Positions 34,976 to 44,883 are shown, counted from the stretch's first letter. The stretch is 64,000 bases of DNA from Pelagomonas calceolata (GCA_918797485.1 CAKKNE010000002.1:4244501-4308500); one strand, 5' to 3'. Numbers and translations are program-made. The notes: generated by a model from the letters alone, not told the origin.

Positions 34976-35971
34976 TCACAACCCCCGCTTCGCGACCGCC
35001 GCGTCGAGGCGCGCCTCGGTGGCCTCCCACAGCGCGTCCGCGAGCGCGTCGTCTTTCGCCTGGTCCGAGCGCTTCGACGCGACGGCGCAGTCGTCGAGGT
35101 ACTCGCCACGCGGGAGGTTTGGAGCGACGGCGGCCCAGACCGTCGTCGCCGCGCCCTGGGGAATGCTCTTGTCCGCCATGAAGCGGCCGAGGAGAAAGCC
35201 GCCGAGGCCGCCGGCCGCCGCCGTCTCGCGCCATAAAGGCGTGCGGATGACGCCCGGGTGCAGCGAGACCGCGGTCACGGTCTCCGGGAGGCGCTTCGCC
35301 AACGCCTTGGCAAACAATATATTCGCGAGCTTCGAGTTGCCGTAGGCGCCCCACGGCGAGTACTTCACCTGCTTAAAGTCGAGGTCGAGGCTCTCTGCAC
35401 TCCACTCCTGGGCGGCGAAGCCGTGCGCCGTGCTCGCCACCACCACGACGCGCGACGGCGTTTCCATCGTACCCCGCGCCTCGAGCTTGGGTCGCAGGAG
35501 CCGCGTGAGGTACGCGTGGCCGAAGTGGTTCACGCCGATCTGCTTTTCAAAGCCGTCGACGGTGAGTTCTTTTTTATTTAGAGCCATAATACCAGCATTG
35601 AGCACCAGCAAATCGACGTCCGCGACGCGGTCCGCGAACCGCTTGACGGACGCCAGGTCATTCAAATCCAGCTCCTCGACGTCGATGTCATACCTCCTAT
35701 ACATGTCCTCGCGCGCGGCCTTGCCGGCTGCTACGTTGCGGCACGCCAAGATGACTTTGCATTTCGCGCTCGCCAGTGCCTTGACGGTCTCCACACCAAT
35801 GCCGGAATTACCGCCCGTGACGATCGCGATCTTGCCCGAGAGGTCAGGTTTAATCGTGGCGATGACGTCGGCCGCCGTCGATTTCTTGCCCAGGGCGCTG
35901 GGCGCGTTGATGACGAGGCCTCGCGAACCGCGCAACCAGGCAAGCATGCTTACTGCGACGAGTCTGGTCAT
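34976..35971 (-). CDS. Short-chain dehydrogenase/reductase
   Basis: 331 aa from the ATG at 35971. A hydrophobic start MTRLVAVSMLAWLRGSRGL suggests membrane or organelle targeting. The Rossmann fold has the cofactor motif TGGNSGIG (52-59), LNAGIMA (NAG), the catalytic VVVVASTAHG and YGNSK (YxxxK, about 209-213), and HPGVIRTPLW. The CRN and following acidic residues fit NADP preference. The overall pattern matches the retinol-dehydrogenase/WWOX/protochlorophyllide-reductase-like SDR group. The substrate is unknown. Confidence 0.85.
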   Translation of the reverse strand: MTRLVAVSMLAWLRGSRGLVINAPSALGKKSTAADVIATIKPDLSGKIAIVTGGNSGIGVETVKALASAKCKVILACRNVAAGKAAREDMYRRYDIDVEELDLNDLASVKRFADRVADVDLLVLNAGIMALNKKELTVDGFEKQIGVNHFGHAYLTRLLRPKLEARGTMETPSRVVVVASTAHGFAAQEWSAESLDLDFKQVKYSPWGAYGNSKLANILFAKALAKRLPETVTAVSLHPGVIRTPLWRETAAAGGLGGFLLGRFMADKSIPQGAATTVWAAVAPNLPRGEYLDDCAVASKRSDQAKDDALADALWEATEARLDAAVAKRGL

Positions 35972-36285
35972 TTAGTGCAGCTGTGCTTTTTGTTGTGCGA
36001 CCGTCCGATCGACAAATAGAGGCGGCGTACGGCTGAATAGATCGGCTGTGCTGGCAGAGCAGTCTAGATTTTGGCTTTGCTGTCTCGTGCGAGACCTAAT
36101 ATCGCACCGCACTCCAGCGAGTAGTCGTCCTAGGTCACTGCCAGCAAATGCTATGCAGCTATCTGCGCAAATTGCACGGCTACGCAGGCGCACAAGACCG
36201 GGAGCAGTGACAGCAGTGGGCCTCGACGCCGTCGACGCGCAGAGCCGAGAATATCTATGGCATTTTACCCGCTGCCACTATCAAC
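35972..36285. other. Intergenic region
   Basis: 314 bp between two minus-strand genes. It contains GACGCCGTCGACGCG near 36228, related to the intron core. No gene seen. Confidence 0.45.
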
Positions 36286-36939
36286 CTAGAACGTCAGCTT
36301 CGAGCCGACGACGCCGAACGGCGAGCCGTCCTTGACCAGCCACGAGATCGGGCCCATGCCCGTGAGCTGGTCCGTGACGAGCATGCCCATGATGCCCATC
36401 ATCGCTAATCTGCCGTTCTTGAGCTCCGAGATGAGCTTCGTCTCGCGCTCGGCGGGGTCCGAGTAGCGGCGGAAGAGGTCGCCGCCGACGTTGCCCGCCT
36501 CCTTCGCGGGGTCCTGCTTGAAGGTGGTGGTTTCCAACACACCGATGAAGCCGATGATCTGCACCCAGCCCGCGATGGGTACGCTGTTCGGGAAGCCGTG
36601 CGTCGCCGCCAAACCCGTGGGCACGTCGGCGAACTTGAGGCTCGCCGACGGCGACAGCGTGCCGGGAAAGTTCAGCTGGAGGTCGTTGTAGAGGTAGCCC
36701 ACGGTGGCCGCCATGGCGACGCGGCCGTGCTTCAGTTCCACGCACCGCCAGCGGTGGAGCTGCTCGTCCGACGCGCCGTCCGACAGCCGCAGCGGGTCCC
36801 AGAGGCCCGCCGTCTCGATCGTGCCGCCGATCATGTCCGAGACGCCCTGGACCTTGACCGTCGCCTTCGGCGCGGCCGGCGCCACGAGCGCGCCGGCCGG
36901 CGCCGCGAGGGCGAGCACCACCGCGCTCAACCGGGCCAT
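36286..36939 (-). CDS. Fucoxanthin-chlorophyll a/c light-harvesting protein
   Basis: 217 aa from the ATG at 36939. The presequence MARLSAVVLALAAPAGALVAP ends in the plastid cleavage motif. The mature protein has the LHC chlorophyll-binding helices 1 and 3: RWRCVELKHGRVAMAATVG and KLISELKNGRLAMMGIMGML, each with the ExxHGR / ExxNGR pattern, and helix 2 GWVQIIGFIGVLETTTF. The terminal FGVVGSKLTF is typical of FCP-type antennae. It binds fucoxanthin and chlorophylls a/c in the thylakoid and feeds the photosystems. This is the best single indicator that the window comes from a chlorophyll-c-containing alga. Confidence 0.95.
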   Translation of the reverse strand: MARLSAVVLALAAPAGALVAPAAPKATVKVQGVSDMIGGTIETAGLWDPLRLSDGASDEQLHRWRCVELKHGRVAMAATVGYLYNDLQLNFPGTLSPSASLKFADVPTGLAATHGFPNSVPIAGWVQIIGFIGVLETTTFKQDPAKEAGNVGGDLFRRYSDPAERETKLISELKNGRLAMMGIMGMLVTDQLTGMGPISWLVKDGSPFGVVGSKLTF

Positions 36940-37385
36940 CGTTGCGACCTGCGGCGGGGGCGCGCGTTCCTGCGGCGTTCCTCTCCAGCAGCGGGCGAGT
37001 CAGCTCCTCGTCGCGGCGTCGGCGTTCCTCTCCAGCGGGTGCGTCGTCTCCTGGCCGCGGCGGCGTCGCGCTTTTGTCTGCTCTATTCTCTATGAGCTGG
37101 TACGGCCCTAGATCTCAGCCGCTACCGCATCGATGCGGCTCATCTTTTGCCACGAGATGCGTATCGGTCGTTCGGATCATACTTGATGAGAAATTTTGAC
37201 AGCAACGCTGCTGCTGACGAGCAAATTGGCTCCTTAACTTCGCGAGATCGGGGTTCAAACCCGCACTATCGTGGACTCCACTAGCCTTTTTCATACCAAC
37301 GTCGCGTTCGCGCGCGGTGGCGGTGTATGGACGCCACGCCATCGCCGCGAGGCAGTGTAGGCTAACTCAAGACCTCTTAAAACCA
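36940..37385. other. Intergenic region
   Basis: About 450 bp between two minus-strand genes. GCGTTCCTCTCCAGC is repeated at 36972 and 37022, and the palindrome CCGCATCGATGCGG occurs near 37125. A GGGGTTCAAACCC sequence near 37250 was tested as a tRNA T-arm and rejected. Confidence 0.45.
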
Positions 37386-37946
37386 CTAGGTAGGAGACGA
37401 CGCGTCCGCGCCGGGCGACTCCGGCGGCTCGAGCTGGCCCCACGGCCCCACGTACTGGCCCCCGGGCCCGTTGATCTTGGGAAAGTGGATCGCGCAGTCG
37501 ATGAAGTCTCCTGTTTGAAACCGTAAATCTCTCAATGTTTTCCGCTCCGCCTCCGGAGCGCTCCGCGCCGTGTTCGTCGACCAAATCAACCCGACCTCCT
37601 TCATCGCCGTTTGACCTTTTTTATCTGGATACACAACAGCGAAGGACAACCGGCACCGCGGCCGTCTCGCGTCGCTCAGCGCGTGTTTCACTAAGTCCGT
37701 GAGTTCTCTTAGTGTACAATCGGGCCACGTATAGAGCTGGAGCTCCTCGCAGTTCGGGACGCTCGTCGGACTGTAGTCGTCGATCTTATTGTGGCCGTCC
37801 CTTTTACAGAACACGCGCAGTAAAAAGGGGCACTCCGTCTTTCGGTCGACTTTGTCCTGTTTTTTGGGGGGTGGCCGCCGTCGGGGCGGGCTGTCGTCGC
37901 GCCGGGCGTCGCGGCCGCGCTTCCTTGGGCTTCGCGCGTCGGCCAT
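37386..37946 (-). CDS. SAP18: SAP18, Sin3-associated polypeptide 18 kDa
   Basis: 186 aa from the ATG at 37946. After an Arg/Pro-rich, SR-like start (MADARSPRKRGRDARRD) comes the ubiquitin-fold SAP18 domain: KTECPFLLRVFCKRDGHN, ELQLYTWPDCTLRELTDLVK, SFAVVYPDKKG and TGDFIDCAIHFP. SAP18 is a nuclear subunit of the Sin3-HDAC corepressor and of the ASAP/PSAP splicing complexes; the SR-like tail fits the RNA-processing side. It is a single exon, divergent from the SDHAF1-like gene, with a 450-bp shared upstream region. Confidence 0.93.
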   Translation of the reverse strand: MADARSPRKRGRDARRDDSPPRRRPPPKKQDKVDRKTECPFLLRVFCKRDGHNKIDDYSPTSVPNCEELQLYTWPDCTLRELTDLVKHALSDARRPRCRLSFAVVYPDKKGQTAMKEVGLIWSTNTARSAPEAERKTLRDLRFQTGDFIDCAIHFPKINGPGGQYVGPWGQLEPPESPGADASSPT

Positions 37947-38396
37947 CTTCCCTTTGTGCTTCCTCGTGCGGCTGCGGCGTGATATGCCTTAGTCTGCTGA
38001 CGAGTGCTCGCGGCGCCGCGGCGTTGATCGCTGGCGCAGGCGCGTCGGGGGCGTCGCGAGGGCCTCTGCCTCCAGCGGTGCGGCCGTGAGAGTACAGTAA
38101 TGCACGATTTTTTGCGTGTGCGCCGTCCCAAAAACCCGTGCTCGACGCTCGATCGCGAGCACGCCACCTCTGCAGCTAGACCATTACACACCAGCTGTGT
38201 GGTGCTCAGAGACCACAAATCGATCGTGGAGCAAGCGCACAACACAGCACGAAGCCGCCGCGGATCGGCAAACCCAAGCAACCCGAGCCACGCCGCAGCC
38301 TGCCGCGCAGAGACGCAGTGCGAGAGACTCGAGCTACGGAGGCACGACGCCGCCGCGACCGGCACACGGGAGAACACCACAGCGACGACACGACCG
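37947..38396. other. Divergent intergenic region
   Basis: 450 bp between the SAP18 and SDHAF1-like start codons. The plus frame is open for most of this length but composition changes at the ATG at 38397. No palindromic element found. Confidence 0.45.
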
Positions 38397-38669
38397 ATGA
38401 GCGCCCTCAAGGCCGCCGGCCCGTCGCTCAGGGCGTCGGTGGCCTCGCTCTACCGAAGTTTTTTGAGAGAAGCAAGAAGAAAGGACCCAAACAACACGCG
38501 CGGCACCGTCGAGGACATACAGAGACGCTTCCGCACGGACGCGGCGAACGTCGGCCGCCGCGAGTTCCAGCGCATCGAGTTCATGCTCCGCGAGGGGCAC
38601 AAGAAGCTGAAGCTGCTGCGCATGCCCGGGGTCACAGGCGTCGCGAACCGGTGGGGCGCGAAGCGGTGA
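38397..38669 (+). CDS. SDHAF1-like LYR-motif protein
   Basis: 90 aa from the ATG at 38397. The LYR motif is in ASVASLYRSFLREARRK, followed by a basic helix REFQRIEFMLREGHKKLKLL. This fits SDHAF1, the mitochondrial assembly factor that passes Fe-S clusters to the SDHB subunit of complex II: an LYR helix near the N-terminus, an RIE(Y/F) helix, and a KLxLLR end. Length (human SDHAF1 is 115 aa) agrees. Other LYR proteins of complex I assembly are possible, but the RIEFMLREG pattern favours SDHAF1. Confidence 0.75.
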   Translation: MSALKAAGPSLRASVASLYRSFLREARRKDPNNTRGTVEDIQRRFRTDAANVGRREFQRIEFMLREGHKKLKLLRMPGVTGVANRWGAKR

Positions 38670-39078
38670 CGGTCGCGACGCTCGTTTTGTTGTGTGTGTT
38701 GTGCGTAAGTAGCCGTCTGTGCGAACCGAAGCGCGATCTACTATGGGGTAGCAATCCCGCGGCAGGCCTACAAAGCGAGCTACGCTGCGTCGACGGCGTC
38801 GAAGCGTGCCGACCTAGCGGATAGTAAGACACTAGCCCAAATTTATGGGGTTCGATAAGCTGTCCGCCGGTTGTGCACAGCCGCTGACACTAAGCTGCAG
38901 CAGTTGCAAGCTCGTGAGGTCGCCAGGCTTGCGGTCCACCCCGAAGCTGCGTTTCGCTGCAAGAAGAGCAGCGCGCGCGCAGTTTAGCCGCCGAAGGCGA
39001 GCACTGCCAAATTAGGCAGCAATTTATTCGCCGCGTCCCCGCTGTTAACAGCAGCGGCGGAGCGAATAGTTCGCAACC
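38670..39078. other. Intergenic region
   Basis: About 410 bp upstream of CCT7 with the palindromic element at 38814-38836 and the pair GCCGCGTCC/CGGCGGAGC around GTTAACAGC near 39050. No gene seen. Confidence 0.5.
38814..38836 (-). repeat. Palindromic GCTAG element, copy 7
   Basis: Minus-strand reading: GCTAGTGTCTTAC, spacer TATCC, GCTAG. It lies 243 bp upstream of the CCT7 ATG. Confidence 0.75.
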
Positions 39079-40929
39079 ATGATGGCCCCACCGAGAGGCA
39101 TGCCGGGCGGCTACGGCCAGCAGCCCGGCATCATTTTGCTCCGGGAGGGCACGGACACGAGCCAGGGCAAGGCCCAGTTGATTTCGAACATCAACGCCTG
39201 CGGAGCTGTGGTGGACGCCGTCCGCTCGACGCTGGGCCCGCGGGGCATGGACAAGCTCATGTATGATGGTACTAAAGTAACCATTTCGAATGACGGCGCG
39301 ACGATCATGAAGCTCTTAGATATCGTGCATCCGGCCGCGCGCGTGCTCGCGGAGATCTCCATGTCGCAGGATAGCGAGGTCGGCGACGGCACGACGTCCG
39401 TCGTGCTCCTCGCGGGGGAGATGCTCAAGCAGGTGAAACCCTTCGTCGAGGACGGCTTGCATCCCCAAACCATTGCGAGAGGGGTGAGAAAAGCGGTCGG
39501 GTTGATCTCGAAACGTCTCGCAGAGGTCGCCGTGGACATGCCCCCGGACCAGCGAAGACGTAGATTGGAGATCCTCGCGGGCACGGCTCTCAACTCAAAG
39601 CTCATCGCGAACTACAAGGATCTGTTCGCTCCGATGGTCGTCGACGCGGTTATTGCGCTGGATCCATTACTGTTAGATCTCAAACTCGTCGGCGTGAAGA
39701 AGGTGCCGGGCGGGTCTGTGACGGACTCGTTCTTCGTCCAGGGCGTCGCGTTCAAGAAGACGTTCTCGTGAATTGCGGCGTCCTCGGTCTTCCCAGAGGC
39801 GCGCGTCGTCGCGCCCGCCACGCCGTCGCCGCGCCGCCGAGAGCTCGAGCGCGCCCCGACATGACACAACGCGCACAGGTACGCCGGCTTCGAGCAGATG
39901 ACCAAGTCCTTCGACAACGCGAAGGTTCTGTGTCTGAACGTCGAGCTCGAGCTGAAATCGGAGAAGGAGAACGCGGAAGTGCGCATCTCCGATCCCGACG
40001 ACTACCAGTCGATCGTCGACGCTGAGTGGAAGATTATTTATGACAAGTTAGCTTTGTGCGTCGAGTGCGGCGCGAACGTCGTGCTGTCGAAACTACCTAT
40101 TGGTGACCTGGCGACGCAGTACTTTGCCGATCGGGGCTTGTTCTGTGCGGGACGAGTGGCCGCGGATGACCTAGGCAGGGTCTGCAAGGCCACGGGTGCC
40201 GTGATTCAGACGTCGGTGCAGGACATGGATAGGCCTGGGGTGCTCGGTTTGTGTGCCCACTTTGAAGAAAAACAAGTTGGGGGAGAAAGGTACAACGTCT
40301 TCACGGGATGTCCCGCGGCCAAGACCGCTACTATAGTGTTAAGGGGCGGTTCCGAACAGTTCATCGAGGAGTCGCACCGGTCGATTCACGACGCGCTCAT
40401 GATTGCTAAAAGAGGTGCGGGTGATTCTAGAGTCGTCGGTGGCGGTGGTGCGGTCGAGATGGAACTTTCGAGATACTTGCGAGTCGAAGGTCTGAAGTGC
40501 GACGGGAAAGATCAATTAGTACTCTGCGCCGTGGCCAAAGCGTTGGAGGTCATCCCGACTCAATTAGCCCAGAACAGCGGCTTCGATCCCACGGACATTT
40601 TGAATGCCTTGCGCAAAAAGCACCTCGACGAGGACGGGCTCTGGTATGGTGTGGATTGCGACAACGAGGGCATCCAAGATACGCTGGAGAAGGAGATCTG
40701 GGAGCCGGCCCTGAACAAGGCCAATAGTCTATTGGCGGCGTGCGAGGCCGCGTGCGTGATCCTCAAGATCGACGAGACCGTGCGCAACCCTCGGTCCCAA
40801 GATCCTGGGGCCGCCGCCGGTGGGCAGACGCTCCAGCAGCAGCACGCGCGCACGTCCCAGGCCATGGGCGGCCGCGGCATGGCGGGCATGATGGGTAGAG
40901 GTGGAAGAGGCGTCCGGCGCCTCAAGTAG
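39079..40929 (+). CDS. CCT7: CCT7, T-complex chaperonin subunit eta, two exons
   Basis: Exons 39079-39767 and 39879-40929 give 579 aa. Features: [20 protein letters not shown], the group II chaperonin motif [30 protein letters not shown], the nucleotide motif GDGTTSVV, then across the intron [28 protein letters not shown] and [13 protein letters not shown]; the Gly/Met-rich end is typical of CCT7. The intron (39768-39878, 111 nt, GTGAATTGC...GCGCACAG) restores the eta-specific FSYAGFEQ motif exactly. CCT is the cytosolic chaperonin that folds actin and tubulin. The intron contains the shared core CACGCCGTCGCCGCG. Confidence 0.96.
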
Positions 40930-41146
40930 GTCTGTTCCTCTTCCCCCAGAGTAACTTTTTTCGACACGTTATTATCCCTCTGAACCCGCGCGCGGGGATC
41001 GCCATCAGATCTGATGCGCTGCGCGCCGCGAGATCTCCACCGCCGCGGAAGAGAGCTCCACGAGTCGTAGTAGTATCTGTTGCGTCGGCGGCGTCCTACG
41101 CGAAGACATAAACTTAAGGGTGAAGTAAAACTCGGGGTGCGAGGTG

Positions 41147-42388
41147 CTAGCCGACCTTCTTCGCAATGAATGTGCAAATATCCTTGAAGCTGCCGGCGCA
41201 GCCGGGGCCGCGATGCCAGTGGACACCACTGCCGTCGTCCTCAGCGAAACCATTCGTCGGGTGGCCGTTCACGTATACCCGCGTGCGCGTTCCGGAATCA
41301 GAGCACGGCAAACACAGACAACAACTAATTTCCGACACCTCGTACCGGTCCTGGTCGAGCGCCTTCTTTGTAGTGCAGGAAATGAACGAAAACGGCCAAA
41401 ACTGCACGAACAGACTGCAACCGCAGCCGCGCCATTTGCCCGCGAGGTCCCTCGTCTCGACCTTGTGAAAGGCCCGTTTCTGCGACGTCCGGCGTTTTTT
41501 GTAGCCACAACAACATCCTGACTTGGCAGTTCCGTCGGCCGAGAACGTCATTAAATTACTGTTCGGATCCGGGTTCTGCGGGTTGAGAAATGCATTGGTG
41601 CCCGGGTTGCGCGTCCGGACCGCGCCTTCCGCTGTCGGCCCGATAAAAGGAGGAAAAAATACACAGCCCGTACGCCACGTCTCGATTGTGTCGGCTCCGA
41701 GCGGCACCACGGTCATCGAGTTGCAACTCACTGGCAAACCATGAACACATGCACACGCGGCCGAATAATCGCCCGAGATCTCCTCCGTGCACACCAGCTC
41801 GTCGCTCCGCGGGCCGGTGTAGAGCTCCTCCGGCGCGGGCGGCGGCGGGCGACCGACCCACTTGTCCGGGTCGAGGCCTCGGCTCGGCAGCGTGACGCGG
41901 TAGACCGCAATCTGGTCTTCGTCTCCCATATCGTCGACGACGCCCTCGAAGTCGGCGAAGCGGGTTGCGTTCTCAGCTTTCTTCTCCTCCTCTTCCGCCG
42001 CGAGTTGGGCCTCACCGTGCCGCTGGTAGCTCGCATCGTCCAGGCTGGCGGACCAGGAAAACCCCCAAACCGTCACGATAACGCGGTTACGATCGCCCCC
42101 GCGTGACTCCCTCCAATTGCCGATCGCGAGAATGCCGCTCGACGCATTAGTCTGCACGAGCTCGTCGACGAGCTTGCCGAGGGCGACGCGGACCATGGTT
42201 TCTCTGTTTCTCTCAGCTTCATGCTTGATGGGCATCGCGCGGTCGTCATCTTTCTCATTCCAGCGCCCGAGGAACTCGACGGAGCCGCGACCTTCCAAGC
42301 CTTCGGAGGCCCCGGGCTGCTCCGTGACCACGCCCACGACCACTCCCGACACCGGCGCGGGCTGCTCCTCCACCGGGACCACCTGCAT
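41147..42388 (-). CDS. Cys-rich protein of unknown function
   Basis: 413 aa from the ATG at 42388. An N-terminal region rich in VVP and GVVVGVVTEQPG leads to a soluble domain with RNRVIVTVWGFSWSASLD, then CACVHGLPVSCNSMTVVPLG. The C-terminus is cysteine-rich: SGCCCGYKKRRTS, DLAGKWRGCGCSLFVQFWPF, EISCCLCLPCSDSGTRTRV, ending VYVNGHPTNGFAED. The LAGxWRGCGC and VNGHPTNGF blocks look conserved enough to define a family, but I cannot name it. Clustered cysteines near aromatic residues could be lipid-modified or metal-binding. It converges on CCT7. Confidence 0.6.
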   Translation of the reverse strand: MQVVPVEEQPAPVSGVVVGVVTEQPGASEGLEGRGSVEFLGRWNEKDDDRAMPIKHEAERNRETMVRVALGKLVDELVQTNASSGILAIGNWRESRGGDRNRVIVTVWGFSWSASLDDASYQRHGEAQLAAEEEEKKAENATRFADFEGVVDDMGDEDQIAVYRVTLPSRGLDPDKWVGRPPPPAPEELYTGPRSDELVCTEEISGDYSAACACVHGLPVSCNSMTVVPLGADTIETWRTGCVFFPPFIGPTAEGAVRTRNPGTNAFLNPQNPDPNSNLMTFSADGTAKSGCCCGYKKRRTSQKRAFHKVETRDLAGKWRGCGCSLFVQFWPFSFISCTTKKALDQDRYEVSEISCCLCLPCSDSGTRTRVYVNGHPTNGFAEDDGSGVHWHRGPGCAGSFKDICTFIAKKVG

Positions 42389-42514
42389 GCCTCTCGCTGG
42401 GATCCCTACCGCGCAAGCGGCACGGCTGCCGCAGCGGCCAACAAGCCGTAGCAAGCGCTCTGCCGCTGGGGCAGCATCTGATCAGCCCAAACTTTCTGAA
42501 TTGCGCACGCAGCC

Positions 42515-43590
42515 ATGGGGCTGCGACGAGCGCTCCCGTTGGCACTGCTGCTCCGCTCCCGAGCCATGGGGCTGCGGCAACGAGCCAGGGCGCTCGCCGT
42601 CCGCGGCGGTCGAGAAGCCCCGAGCCACACCGCCCATCTCAATTACCAGGAGCCGCACCCCGAGCTCGCTACGGGTCGCTATATCGATCGAGAGGACCAG
42701 GGCGATCTGGTGGATACGGTCGAGCCGCGGCCCGTGGAGATGACGGACGCGCGGCAGCTCGACGAGCCGGCTACTCTGGAAACTATGGGCTTCTGCCTGG
42801 AGAAGCACCCGACGGAGTGCCGGGACCTCCGCGACGATGCGGCAGTGGGCGAGATTTACTACGAAGAAATGCGAGAGCTGGTTAAGAAAACATCGGGCGC
42901 GTCGCGGGTGTTTGTCTTCGACCACACCGTTGACTCGGAGCAGAATGAACTTGAACGTGGCGCCGACGCGACGCCACGTCGCCTCGACGCCGTCGCCGTC
43001 GCCGTCAGAGAGTTGGCGCCGAGATTGTCCGTTCCCCACAGATCCGCGAGACCGGCGTCAAAAACCTGAACGCGGCGGCGGGCGGCGCCGCGGCGCCCGT
43101 GCCGCGCGTGCACTGCGACTACACCCACGAGGGCGCGCCGCGGCGCCTCCGGCAGCTTGGGGAGCGGGGGATCTTTTCCCATCTTAAGAAGCGGGACCTG
43201 ACCGCGGCGGAAGTCGATGCTCTAGAAGCGGGACGGTACGCGTTCATCAACGTCTGGAGAAGTATCGACGCAAAACACGCCGTCGCGCGGAGCCCGCTCG
43301 CCGTCTGCGACGAGGCGTCGGTCGATCCGGACGAGAAGTTCAAATATGAATTGCGCTTCCCGGACCGCACGGGCGAGACCTACTCGCTGCGCCACTCGGA
43401 GAAACACCGGTGGTACTGGTACCCCGGGATGTCCCACGACGAGTGCCTGGTCTTCAAGTGTTTTGATAAAAGGAAGGACTCGACGCGCTTCACATTCCAC
43501 ACGGCCTTCGACGACCCGAGCACGACCGAGGCCTCGCCGCCGCGCCAATCAATAGAGGTACGCACCATCGCGTTCTTCGACGAGGGGTAA
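42515..43590 (+). CDS. AsaB/CmcJ-type hydroxylase-methyltransferase family protein, two exons
   Basis: Exons 42515-42928 and 43042-43590 give 320 aa. The N-terminus MGLRRALPLALLLRSRAMGL is a signal-like leader almost identical to that of the next gene. Exon 1 ends ASRVFVFDHT and exon 2 continues IRETGVKNL..VPRVHCDYT, FINVWRSIDAK, SPLAVCDEASV, HRWYWYPGM, CLVFKCFD, FHTAFDDP and RQSIEVRTI. This order (DHT, VHxDYT, INVWRPI, SPLAxCD, HRWYYFP, HTAFDDP, SIEVR) is that of the CmcJ/NvfI/AsaB family of small-molecule oxidoreductases seen in fungi and bacteria. The substrate is unknown. The 113-nt intron (42929-43041, GTTGACTCG...TCCCCACAG) joins the FDHT block cleanly. Confidence 0.78.
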
Positions 43591-43610
43591 CTTTTCGACG
43601 TGAGACGCTC

Positions 43611-43628
43611 CTAGCGGTAAGACACTAG
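43611..43628 (-). repeat. Palindromic GCTAG element, copy 8 (shortest)
   Basis: Minus-strand reading: CTAGTGTCTTACCGCTAG, the consensus with a 1-nt spacer. It lies 20 bp after the AsaB-like stop and 66 bp before the GST ATG. Confidence 0.75.
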
Positions 43629-43693
43629 GAAGCGCCGATTGCTAGATCTTGCGGGGCAGCCATCATTTGTGGGGCATTCCTTCCTTTCTGGCC

Positions 43694-44883
43694 ATGGGGC
43701 TGCGACGAGTGCTCCCTTTGGCACTGCTTTCCTGCGCCATGGGGCTGCGGCAACGAGCCCGGGCGCTGGCCGTCCGGGGCGGAGCCCTGCGCGAGAGCAT
43801 TGCCTACGGAGGACAGAAGAAGCCCGTTTTCTACGACATGACGCACTCGAACAACGCGGCGCGCGTCCGGCTCTGGTTGCGACTCGTCGACCCGGCCCTG
43901 TCGCAGCAGGTAGAAAGCACGTTTATTACCTACGACGACCTGAGGAGTGAGGAGTACGGCAAGCTGAACCCGCTGCGCAAGGTCCCCGCGCTCGTACGAG
44001 GTGATGGGGGGACGGTCTTCGAGAGCGACGTGATCCTCAAGTACCTGGCCGTGTGGAATTCAAATGTCGGGCATAACCTAACTCACTGGTTGATTTCCAC
44101 ACAGGTACCTCGAGGATCTGTACGGGAACAACGAGGCGATGACTCCCGCGACGCCGGAGGGCCGCCAGGTCATGAATTTATTTATCAGAATACATGATAT
44201 ATATATCAGTTCGCCGAATTGCTCTGCGGACGGCTTCTGCCACTCGCAGGGCGCCATGTATCTCTCAACAAAATGGCACGGCGCGAGGAGAGGCATGGAC
44301 ATCGCAACCCGAGAAGCGAAGATCGCCGAGATTTTCAAGCAATTGACCTGGCTCGAGGCGAACAAGGTCGAGGGGCCCTGCCCAGAGCACAAAACAAATT
44401 TTTGTGCCCGCGCCGGTCCTACCATAGCCCGCGGCTGAGTCATGGTCTCCACGCCATCGATGCGACGCCTGCTCGATGGCATGGCGATGCGGTTCTCCGA
44501 CCGCGCAACTTGGCCAGCACAGCCGCGTTGTCGCCGAGAAATGACTTCGCGAAGAATTATGCACCCGGGTCATTGGTTGATTTGCGCACAGGCCCTTCCT
44601 CTGCGGCGAAGACATGACGCTCGCGGACCTAACTTGGATGCCCACCTGCGTGTTCATGGAGTTCCTCCTTCCGCGTGTCTTCGGCTGGGCGGACCCGTTC
44701 GGCACCGCGTCGCCCTTCCCGCGGCTCGCGGCCTGGTACCAGGGATTGCTGGAGCGGCCGGCGTTCGCGGAGACGCGTTCCGAAATTTGGAATTACTGGG
44801 TGGAAATGGAGAAGAAGGGCCAGTTCGAGCCGATCGTCGCCGAACTCAACGCCGCGCCCGAGCGGAAGTGGACCTACCCCTGA
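43694..44883 (+). CDS. Glutathione S-transferase-like protein, three exons
   Basis: Exons 43694-44040, 44105-44374 and 44592-44883. The leader MGLRRVLPLALLSCAMGLRQ matches the preceding gene. The thioredoxin-fold half reads PVFYDMTHSNNAARVRLWLR, KLNPLRKVPALVRGDGG (cis-Pro) and VFESDVILKYLEDLYG, the last block formed exactly by splicing AA to G. The alpha-helical half has RQVMNLFIRIHDIYIS, IFKQLTWLEANKVEGPFLCG, GEDMTLADLTWMPT and FPRLAAWYQGLLERPAF. Both introns are needed to keep these blocks in frame. GSTs conjugate glutathione or act in thiol-disulfide exchange; the active Ser/Cys is not obvious. The leader suggests organelle or secretory delivery. Confidence 0.85.
44041..44104 (+). other. 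GST intron 1 (64 nt) with inverted-repeat ends and flanking duplication
   Basis: The intron opens with GTACCT and the next exon opens with GTACCT, a target-duplication-like pair. Inside, GTGTGGAA (44051-44058) and TTCCACAC (44095-44102) are perfect 8-bp inverted repeats. The 3' end is ACTGGTTGATTTCCACACAG. Confidence 0.75.
44375..44591 (+). other. GST intron 2 (217 nt), GC-AG type
   Basis: The intron starts GCCCTGCCC and the next exon starts GCCCTTCC, again a duplication-like pair. The donor is GC. The 3' end ATTGGTTGATTTGCGCACAG matches intron 1 at 17 of 20 positions. It contains CCACGCCATCGATGCGACGC with the inverted partner CGATGGCATGGCG nearby. Confidence 0.7.

Noticed and set aside
37215-37300. 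tRNA-like GGGGTTCAAACCC sequence
   Set aside because: The T stem has two mismatches, no acceptor pairing is found and the D-arm is not convincing.
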